A stretch of 20,426 nt of DNA, taken from positions 1-20,426 of the forward strand of contig UQCL01000040.1 of NCBI GenBank assembly GCA_900539505.1, given 5' to 3'. The position numbers and the translations under genes were made by a program. Each line of letters begins with the position of its first letter. The first letter of the stretch is position 1. Shown here in pieces: positions 15,170 to 20,426 of the stretch. Below the pieces are notes generated by a model that made no database searches, was not told where the DNA came from, and saw only the letters and a program-made list of their open reading frames with translations. This DNA is from an uncultured Campylobacter sp. Its GTDB lineage: Bacteria; Campylobacterota; Campylobacteria; Campylobacterales; Campylobacteraceae.

Positions 15170-15703
15170 TTAAATTGCTTTTAAAATATATTCGCTCATT
15201 TTTTGTTTCAATCTATCAACTGAAAAACTAATCTCAAATCCAAGATCCTCGACTTCGATCTTAATGCCTTCAAGCTCGCTTTTAACGGGTTGAAGAGTAA
15301 TATCTGCATTAAATTTCTTTGAAATTTTAGTCTCTAGCTCTTTTATTTTCGCGGCGTCTATTTCGGTAGCGGAATAAATTTTACCTAAGTATTTATTATC
15401 CAGCGCCGCAATATTCTTGCGCAATTCCTCGACTATCTGAGGAATTAGCGCAATACGCCTATTTTTAGCTAGGAGTTTAATAAAATTTACGATTTTTTCG
15501 CTTGGATTTTTTATAAACGACGCAATAAGTTCCACTTTGGATTCCTCTTTTAGCGTCGGGGATTTTACAATATCTTGGAATTTTGGAATTCTAAATGCGC
15601 TCGCGACGCTCTCTAACGTCTGTAAAACAGAGCCTAGTTCATCTTTTTTGTAGCTCAGTATCAGGGCGTTTACATATCTTTTTGAGGTGTTATTTATCAT
15701 CAT
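15170..15703 (-). CDS. atpH: ATP synthase F1 subunit delta
   Basis: Delta (OSCP-like) ties the top of F1 to the b stator. The 177-residue protein has an N-terminal helical domain starting with SKRYVNALI, and the conserved C-terminal section GIKIEVEDLGFEISFSVDRL. Two adjacent ATG codons are possible (15703 and 15700). The first overlaps the atpF stop (ATGA) and has AAGG upstream. Confidence 0.95.
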   Translation of the reverse strand: MMINNTSKRYVNALILSYKKDELGSVLQTLESVASAFRIPKFQDIVKSPTLKEESKVELIASFIKNPSEKIVNFIKLLAKNRRIALIPQIVEELRKNIAALDNKYLGKIYSATEIDAAKIKELETKISKKFNADITLQPVKSELEGIKIEVEDLGFEISFSVDRLKQKMSEYILKAI

Positions 15704-16215
15704 CCGACCTTTTTCTCTACGATTTTAACCAGTTTGTCTTGACCGAATTTAATGTCATCCGATGCAAAAACGTCATCCAGAATCTCGCCTACGACCTCTT
15801 TTTTGATCTTGCGCGCCTCAAAGCTCTTCTGCTCGTCGAAAGATTTTTGCAAATTCGCAATCTCTTGCTCGGTCGCATTTTTTATCTTTTCGGCAGCGAA
15901 CACGATCTCCTTTTTAGCGGTTTCGATTAAAGCTGCGCCTTGGACCTTAGCATCTTGAAGATCTTTTTTAGCTTGCTCCTTGCGAGCTGCGGACTCTTTT
16001 AAAATTTTTTGATTAGCTTCAAGCCTAGATGCGATGCCGTCGATCCTACCTTTATATGCTGCTTTTGCGGGACCTTTTAAAAGATAAAACAAAATTCCGA
16101 AAAACAAAATGAAATTTATGCTTCGCCACAGCACGTCGTAGTCTTTGACTCCATCGTGCCCACCGCTTGCTAAAACAAACGCCGGAACGATAAATAAAAA
16201 TAGATATTTTTTCAT
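15700..16215 (-). CDS. atpF: ATP synthase F0 subunit b
   Basis: This is the stator subunit, membrane-anchored with a long cytoplasmic coiled coil. From the chosen ATG it has 171 residues. An N-terminal hydrophobic leader resembling a signal peptide (KKYLFLFIVPAFVLASGG) precedes the usual membrane helix (INFILFFGILFYLLKGP). A charged coiled coil follows from about 50. The frame also opens at TTG 16221, but that is only 2 nt from GAGG, whereas the ATG at 16215 is 8 nt away and is preferred. The extra leader is typical of epsilonproteobacterial b subunits. Confidence 0.93.
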   Translation of the reverse strand: MKKYLFLFIVPAFVLASGGHDGVKDYDVLWRSINFILFFGILFYLLKGPAKAAYKGRIDGIASRLEANQKILKESAARKEQAKKDLQDAKVQGAALIETAKKEIVFAAEKIKNATEQEIANLQKSFDEQKSFEARKIKKEVVGEILDDVFASDDIKFGQDKLVKIVEKKVG

Positions 16216-16225
16216 ACTCAAAACC

Positions 16226-16648
16226 TCATACTTTAGCCACGGCAGTGCTTAGAGCATTTTTAAATTCCGGAATTTTGGCTTGCAAATCATTTTTTAGGTT
16301 GCGCTTTTGCTCATCCAAACCGCCTAAGAATTGATCAAAATCCTCCTCCATCGCGGCTTTTTTCTCGGCTATTTCTCTAGCGGCAGCCTGCTTCGCACTA
16401 TCCATCGCCTCTTGCTTTATTTTAACAGCCTGCAACTTCGCAGCATCCATGATCCTTACGATCTCTGCCTTATCGGCATCTGCATCCTGTGCGTTTTTCA
16501 TCGCATTTGCCTCATCTTCTCTAATAATAGCCTCTCGCTTTTCCATATGCAAAAGTAGCGGTCTATAAAGCTTGATATTTAAGAAGTAAATCAAAGCTAA
16601 AAATACGACGATGGTCGTTATCATGGCGGTCAAACTTACGTCTAGCAT
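16226..16648 (-). CDS. atpF': ATP synthase F0 subunit b' (second b-type stator)
   Basis: This 140-residue protein is a second peripheral-stalk subunit. It has one membrane helix at about 7-26 (LTAMITTIVVFLALIYFLN), then YRPLLLHMEKREAII and a continuous charged coiled coil. Divergent b and b' pairs form a heterodimeric stalk in cyanobacteria, alphaproteobacteria and Campylobacterota. A very strong AGGAGGT ribosome site precedes the ATG. This is the first gene of the ATP synthase set. The F0 genes atpB (a) and atpE (c) are not in the window, as is usual for this lineage. Confidence 0.94.
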   Translation of the reverse strand: MLDVSLTAMITTIVVFLALIYFLNIKLYRPLLLHMEKREAIIREDEANAMKNAQDADADKAEIVRIMDAAKLQAVKIKQEAMDSAKQAAAREIAEKKAAMEEDFDQFLGGLDEQKRNLKNDLQAKIPEFKNALSTAVAKV

Positions 16649-16684
16649 CGCACCTCCTCTAGGTTAGTTTTAAACAAAATGCGT

Positions 16685-16690
16685 ATTTTA
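16685..16690 (-). promoter_or_regulatory. Candidate -10 box for the ATP synthase genes
   Basis: In the 74-nt gap between parB and atpF' the minus strand has TTGTAAAAT, a TAAAAT hexamer with a TG one base upstream. It lies 37 nt before the atpF' start, behind T-rich sequence. An alternative, TATAGT, lies at 16712-16717. Either would predict a short leader ending in the AGGAGGT ribosome site. Confidence 0.4.
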
Positions 16691-16722
16691 CAATATGAAA
16701 AATTAAAATACACTATAAAAAA

Positions 16723-17586
16723 TCATCCGATTTTCTTTAAAAACTCGGAAATTTGTAAAATTTCGCTAAATTCGATCGAAATTTTACGCTCTTTGATACT
16801 TATTTTACCAAATTGATCAAGCTTGGCCTTTAGCTTTAAAAGCTCAGGCTTGAAGCTTTGAAATTCCGCACCAGACTTTTTCTCTTTCGGAACGGTTTTA
16901 TCTTTGAGCTTTTTTACTAAATTTTCAGTATCTCTTACGCTTAGACGCTGTCCTAAAATGGTATTTAGTGCTAAAATTTGATCCTCTTTTTCAAGTCCAA
17001 CCATTATCTTGGCGTGCCCTTGCGAAATTTTATCTGCGCTTATGGCGTCTTGCACTTCGGAGCATAAATTTAAAAGCCTTAACGTGTTTGTAATCTGTGT
17101 GCGGGACTTTTTGATGATGTCGGCTAACTCCTCTTGCGTGATCCTGTATTCGCCGATGAGCTCCTTATAGGACTTAGCAAGCTCGATAGGATTTAGATCC
17201 TCGCGCTGGATATTTTCGATGAGGGCAAGCTCTCTTAAATTTTGAGATTTTATGTCCGCGACTACGGCTTTGATTTTACTCTCGCCCAAAAGCTTCGTCG
17301 CTCTTAGGCGTCGTTCGCCGGCGATAAGGACGTAAGAATCATCTTTTTGAATAACAATGATAGGCTGGATAAGCCCGTGGCGGGCGATGCTTTCGCTCAG
17401 CTGCCTAAGTGCCTCCTCATCGAAGCTCTGCCGCGGTTGATATGGATTTGGCTCGATTTTATCGACATCGATTTCGATAACTAAACTATCTGCATTTCCA
17501 CTTTCTAGCTCCCTGTTATAGGAGCTTTCTACGTCGTCTAAAATCGCACCGAGTCCGCGACCGAGCGCTCTTTTTACCTTGCCCAT
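16723..17586 (-). CDS. parB: Chromosome partitioning protein ParB (Spo0J family)
   Basis: ParB binds parS sites, uses CTP to clamp and slide on DNA, and recruits ParA and SMC for origin segregation. The 287-residue protein has the N-terminal ParA-stimulating patch RALGRGLGAIL, the CTP-binding fold with GERRLRA (90-96) and ENIQREDLNPIE (124-135), a helix-turn-helix at about 145-172 (ITQEELADIIKKSRTQITN), and a C-terminal dimerisation part. It overlaps parA by 13 nt. No parS palindrome was seen nearby. Confidence 0.97.
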   Translation of the reverse strand: MGKVKRALGRGLGAILDDVESSYNRELESGNADSLVIEIDVDKIEPNPYQPRQSFDEEALRQLSESIARHGLIQPIIVIQKDDSYVLIAGERRLRATKLLGESKIKAVVADIKSQNLRELALIENIQREDLNPIELAKSYKELIGEYRITQEELADIIKKSRTQITNTLRLLNLCSEVQDAISADKISQGHAKIMVGLEKEDQILALNTILGQRLSVRDTENLVKKLKDKTVPKEKKSGAEFQSFKPELLKLKAKLDQFGKISIKERKISIEFSEILQISEFLKKIG

Positions 17587-18365
17587 TTTTGCTCCATTAT
17601 GGATTTAGCGAGGTCTTGATAAGCGATGGAGCCAGCAGATTTTATATCGTATAAAACCACCGGCTTGCCAAAACTTGGGCTTTCGGCTAGCTTGATATTG
17701 CGCGGGATGATGACTAGATCATCACTCTTACCGATACGAAAGAGCTTATCATCAAAATACTCGCGTAAATTCGCGACCGTTTCTTTGGCTAGATTGTTTT
17801 GCAAACTATACATCGTAGGTAAAAATCCGCGAATTTTTAAATTTTTATTGAGCGTTTGCTTGACGACTTTTACGGTATTTAGGATCAGCGCGACGCCTTC
17901 AAGCGCGTAGAATTCGCACTGAATCGGGATGATGACGCTATCGCTTGCGACTAAGGCATTTACAGTAATGCTACCCAGCGTCGGCGGCGAATCGATGATG
18001 ATGAAATCATATCTGTCCTTAACCTCGGAAATTTTATTTTTTAGCATTAGTTTGAAGTCTTTCTCTTCACTTACTTCGCGCTCGATGCCTACAAGTCCGA
18101 TATTTGACGGTACTAGATCCATAAACTCAAGTTCGGTCTTTTGGATCACTTCGGACATGCTTTTACGCCCCGTTAGGACGTGATAAATGTTAAATTCAAA
18201 GTCGCTGCGGTTAAAGCCAAGTCCGGTCGTAGCGTTTGCCTGAGGATCTACGTCGATCAGTAGGACCCGCTTCTTCTTTATCGCTAGCGACGCAGCAAGA
18301 TTGACCGCTGTGGTCGTCTTTCCGACGCCGCCTTTTTGATTGGCAATCGTAATTACTTCACTCAT
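17574..18365 (-). CDS. parA: Chromosome partitioning ATPase ParA (Soj family)
   Basis: ParA is a nucleoid-binding ATPase that moves ParB-parS complexes. The 263-residue protein has the deviant Walker A KGGVGKTT at 11-18, Walker A' LLIDVDPQAN at 36-44, and Walker B FIIIDSPP at 121-128. The frame is open for 17 more codons upstream, but that stretch is basic, lacks family similarity and lies within birA. The ATG at 18365 overlaps the birA stop (ATGA) and gives the standard start SEVITIANQKGGVGKTT. Confidence 0.97.
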   Translation of the reverse strand: MSEVITIANQKGGVGKTTTAVNLAASLAIKKKRVLLIDVDPQANATTGLGFNRSDFEFNIYHVLTGRKSMSEVIQKTELEFMDLVPSNIGLVGIEREVSEEKDFKLMLKNKISEVKDRYDFIIIDSPPTLGSITVNALVASDSVIIPIQCEFYALEGVALILNTVKVVKQTLNKNLKIRGFLPTMYSLQNNLAKETVANLREYFDDKLFRIGKSDDLVIIPRNIKLAESPSFGKPVVLYDIKSAGSIAYQDLAKSIMEQKWAR

Positions 18366-18997
18366 CTTAAAGCATAAACCCTTTCTTCGTTTATTATGAT
18401 CGATCCGTCTTCGCAAAGTTTAGCCTGCGCGAGCGAAATTTTTTCGCCGCCTAGATGAACGCTAAATTTTTGCGATTTTTGGAATTGTAACGAAAAATTT
18501 CTAAAAATTTGCTTCCACGAGATTTTATTTTCATATAGCGCAAAAAAGCCCTCTATAGCGTCTTTTGCGCTGATTTTTATATCTAAAATTCCCGCATATT
18601 CGGGCGCGCCGAGTAGGTTCATGCCGATGCCGCAGACGAGGGTATTTTTGATCTTATTCGTCATCGTCCCACCGATTTTGCGCTCATCCACATAAAAATC
18701 GTTGGGCCATTTAAGCCAAAGCTGCGAGCCGAGCGATGCTAGAAGCTCCTGCATAATCATCGCAAAATATATACTCGCCGACTGAGGCGGCACATCTGCG
18801 GGCATATCGCTCTGCGCGACACAGAACGAAAATGCGAGATTGCCGCTCGCGCTCTGCCAATCGTTGCCGCGCGAGCCAATACCGGCGCTTTGGCGATTTG
18901 CGGCGATCGCAAAAGGCGGCGTTATCCTGCCTTCGCGCACGGCACCCACCAAAAACTCCTGCGTAGATGGCATTTGCTCTACGAATTCTATCTGCAA
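18362..18997 (-). CDS. birA: Biotin-[acetyl-CoA-carboxylase] ligase BirA, without DNA-binding domain
   Basis: BirA attaches biotin to acetyl-CoA carboxylase carrier protein. This is the monofunctional type, with no N-terminal helix-turn-helix. The 211-residue form has STQEF at 11-15, the biotinyl-adenylate loop region AGIGSRGNDWQSASGNLAFSF (38-58), the catalytic KWPND at 96-100 and KIGG at 107-110. The preferred start is TTG at 18997, with AAGGAG exactly 6 nt upstream, which gives MQIEFVEQMPSTQ. An ATG at 19048 would add 17 residues without similarity and has only a weak ribosome site. The stop overlaps parA. Biotin ligase next to parAB is the order I recall in Campylobacter. Confidence 0.9.
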   Translation of the reverse strand: MQIEFVEQMPSTQEFLVGAVREGRITPPFAIAANRQSAGIGSRGNDWQSASGNLAFSFCVAQSDMPADVPPQSASIYFAMIMQELLASLGSQLWLKWPNDFYVDERKIGGTMTNKIKNTLVCGIGMNLLGAPEYAGILDIKISAKDAIEGFFALYENKISWKQIFRNFSLQFQKSQKFSVHLGGEKISLAQAKLCEDGSIIINEERVYALR

Positions 18998-19536
18998 AAC
19001 CCGCTCCTTGCGTAAGACGAAGGGCTCGCCTTGAAATATTGCAAGCATTTAAATTCCGCGCTGCGATAGAATTTTGCAACAAGATGAAATTTAGCACGAT
19101 AAAATTTTACGAAGTAGCGAAATTTTATGCAATGAAATTTTACGATCTTGCTAAATTTTTTGGCAACGCGGATTTTCCCGGCAGCATTTCGATAAAATTT
19201 TAAAGCTTTGTCTCGCAAAAATTCTGCGGCACGATCATAGAATTTTAAATGGTGCGTGTTTGGTGCGACGCCGCAAGATCCGTAACCGCGGCGGCGAAAT
19301 TTTAAGCTCCTGTGAGCGTAAAATTTTAGAGCATAGAAGCGAAGTTTTAAAATTTTATAAAGCCTTGATTTTGGAGCTTTGCTTCGAAATTCCGTGCAAC
19401 AAAATTTTACTTCACGATTGCGGCGATATCCAAGGCAGAATTTCGCCGCGACGCCAAAAGCGCGGCGCAAATAAAATCCCAGCATAGCATCAAAAGAGCG
19501 GCATAAAACGCGAGAATTTAAAATCCCGCTTAGCAT
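18988..19536 (-). CDS. Doubtful 182-codon frame bridging fmt and birA, Lys-Phe-Tyr repeat peptide
   Basis: An ATG at 19536 overlaps the fmt stop by 7 nt (ATGCTAA). The frame then stays open through the whole spacer and stops at 18988, overlapping the preferred birA start by 10 nt. The product would be very basic, with KF dipeptides at 32, 44, 71, 79, 98, 113, 127, 133, 138, 144, 149 and 155, many as KFY, spaced 5-6 residues apart in the last third. No domain, signal or membrane segment is recognised, and there is no clear ribosome site. It may be a real repeat protein, or a by-product of in-phase AAATTT repeats. The end-to-end fit between two genes is what makes it worth listing. Confidence 0.25.
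   Translation of the reverse strand: MLSGILNSRVLCRSFDAMLGFYLRRAFGVAAKFCLGYRRNREVKFCCTEFRSKAPKSRLYKILKLRFYALKFYAHRSLKFRRRGYGSCGVAPNTHHLKFYDRAAEFLRDKALKFYRNAAGKIRVAKKFSKIVKFHCIKFRYFVKFYRAKFHLVAKFYRSAEFKCLQYFKASPSSYARSGFCR
19051..19158. repeat. Tandem degenerate 15/18-bp repeats headed by RAATTY
   Basis: Seven hexamers start at 19051, 19069, 19087, 19102, 19120, 19135 and 19153, with spacings of 18, 18, 15, 18, 15 and 18 bp. Most units read AAATTTTA followed by 7-10 variable bases. Because AAATTT is its own complement, both strands read Lys-Phe in the same phase. Looser copies continue to about 19443, where nearly all sites keep the same phase. Confidence 0.65.
19159..19529. other. Rest of the fmt-birA spacer: RAATTY-rich, no confident gene
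   Basis: Further RAATTY sites lie at 19195, 19219, 19240, 19297, 19321, 19350, 19387, 19402, 19438 and 19514, with GC-rich stretches between them. A 7-bp stem (19444-19450 with 19461-19467) lies 60-90 nt past fmt, without a T-run. No promoter for birA could be singled out. In C. jejuni, as I recall, fmt and birA are close together, so this spacer is probably an expansion. Confidence 0.45.
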
Positions 19537-20426
19537 AGCAGATCGCCGATCTTTAGCCGCTTGCCGTTTAGATACGCGCTAGCGTCCACCGGCTTTTTGC
19601 CGGGCTCTTGCACCTTTATGATCTTAACCGCGCCCTCGCTGCAAGAAACGCAAAAACTGGGCTTATCAACGTGTAGAATTTCGCTCGCGCGCTGAAATTT
19701 ACGCCCGCAAGATTCGTGCAAAAGCTCTAGTTCTAAAATTTTTAACCCGCTAGATAGATAGATCCCCGGCCAGGGCGTTAGCGCGCGAAATTTATTATAA
19801 ATTTGCCGTGCGCTTTCATCAAAGCTAAAAAGCCCATCTGATTTGCTTATTTTTTTGCAGTGCGTAGCCTGCGCGCCCTCTTGCTTAAGCGGCGTTAAAT
19901 TTGTAAAATTTAGCAGCACTCGCACTATAAGCTCGCCCGCGAGACCCCCGAGCTCGTCAAACAGCTGCGCCGCCGTTTTATCCTCGCAAGGCGTGCAGGC
20001 AAAATCAAGCATATCGCCCGTGTCAAGCCCCGCATCCATCAGCATCGCCGTCACGCCCGTCTGCTTTTCGCCCGCCAAGATCGCGCTTTGGATCGGGCTT
20101 GCGCCGCGGTATTTAGGCAGGATCGAAGCGTGCAGATTTATACAAGGCGCGATATCAAGCACGCTTTGCGGCAAAATTTTACCGTATGCAGCAACCACGA
20201 TGAAATCAGGCTTTAGCTCTTTTATCTGCGCTGCGACCGCCTCGTCTTTGAGTGTCGCGGGCTGAAAGATCGGCACGGCAGGCAGATACTGCTGCGCGTA
20301 AACTTTAACCTCGCTCGGAGTTAAAATTTGCTTCCTGCCGACGGGCTTATCGGGCTGCGTAAAGACGGCTACGATATTAAATTTCGCCCCCGTAAGCGCG
20401 CGTAAAATTTTAGCCGCATACTCGGG
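19530..20426 (-). CDS. fmt: Methionyl-tRNA formyltransferase, N-terminus outside the window
   Basis: Fmt formylates the initiator Met-tRNA with 10-formyltetrahydrofolate. Translation continues to the right edge (298 residues visible), beginning PEYAAKILRAL, so only about the first ten residues (the MGT lead) are missing. Apparent internal starts, such as the GTG at 20276, should be ignored. The formyl-transfer site is intact: NLHASILPKYRG with Asn97 and His99 of the visible part, and Asp138 in LDTGDML. The C-terminal OB-like domain follows (PWPGIYL, then GKKPVDASAYLNGKRLKIGDLL). It is the most upstream gene in the window and is followed by the repeat-rich spacer. Confidence 0.95.
   Translation of the reverse strand, partial: PEYAAKILRALTGAKFNIVAVFTQPDKPVGRKQILTPSEVKVYAQQYLPAVPIFQPATLKDEAVAAQIKELKPDFIVVAAYGKILPQSVLDIAPCINLHASILPKYRGASPIQSAILAGEKQTGVTAMLMDAGLDTGDMLDFACTPCEDKTAAQLFDELGGLAGELIVRVLLNFTNLTPLKQEGAQATHCKKISKSDGLFSFDESARQIYNKFRALTPWPGIYLSSGLKILELELLHESCGRKFQRASEILHVDKPSFCVSCSEGAVKIIKVQEPGKKPVDASAYLNGKRLKIGDLLC

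Noticed and set aside
18366..18416. Longer parA start at 18416
   Set aside because: The extra 17 residues are unlike any ParA and lie in birA; the ATG at 18365 overlaps the birA stop.
16649..19048. parS site near parAB
   Set aside because: No palindrome resembling TGTTTCACGTGAAACA was found by eye here or elsewhere in the window.
19051..19158. CRISPR array
   Set aside because: The repeated word is only 6-9 bp, the units are 15-18 bp and degenerate, spacers are not unique 30-mers, and no cas gene is present.
19444..19467. GC-rich 7-bp hairpin downstream of fmt as an intrinsic terminator
   Set aside because: It has a 10-nt loop and no T-run on either strand; at most a weak structure.

Overview
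The window reads as a chromosomal segment of an oral-type Campylobacter (Campylobacterota). The gene order fmt, birA, parA, parB, atpF', atpF, atpH, atpA, atpG, atpD, atpC, tolQ, tolR, tolA, tolB, pal, cpoB, slyD, fabD, mtnN/mqnB, ttcA is the one I recall from C. jejuni (about Cj0098-Cj0118). Base composition is in the mid-40s percent G+C by eye, well above C. jejuni, and the sequence is studded with AAATTT/AAATTTTA words. That would suit the C. gracilis / C. rectus / C. showae group, but the species is an inference.

Layout: every confident gene lies on the minus strand, so the cluster reads from right to left. At the right edge is fmt, whose N-terminus lies outside the window. A roughly 530-bp repeat-rich spacer follows, then birA-parA-parB with overlapping ends. 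Next come the F-type ATP synthase genes (two b-type stator subunits, then delta, alpha, gamma, beta, epsilon) and, 2 nt after atpC, the Tol-Pal envelope system. The Tol-Pal block includes an extra secreted protein that resembles the TolA C-terminal domain. It is followed by slyD (metal-binding chaperone), fabD (fatty-acid synthesis), an MTA/SAH/aminodeoxyfutalosine nucleosidase and the tRNA thiolase ttcA. Spacings are mostly under 20 nt or short ATGA-type overlaps, so translation is probably coupled. Likely internal promoters sit before atpF' and before pal. A 1.1-kb non-coding stretch separates ttcA from an isolated AldB/ExaC-like aldehyde dehydrogenase that has its own promoter, ribosome site and terminator hairpin. 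The left edge is much more AT-rich and may hold the end of another gene.

The most unusual content is in the spacers. Both large spacers (about 1808-2287 and 19051-19519) are packed with RAATTY hexamers, about one per 20-28 bp against roughly one per 200 bp in the one gene checked. RAATTY is the sequence that the C. jejuni methylase CtsM modifies to mark DNA for natural transformation. In the fmt-birA spacer, 15 of 17 sites fall in one reading phase. That phase coincides with a 182-codon open frame that exactly bridges fmt and birA and encodes a Lys-Phe-Tyr-rich repeat peptide. Several start codons were reassigned from Shine-Dalgarno and family evidence: fabD, parA, atpD, atpF, birA and cpoB.
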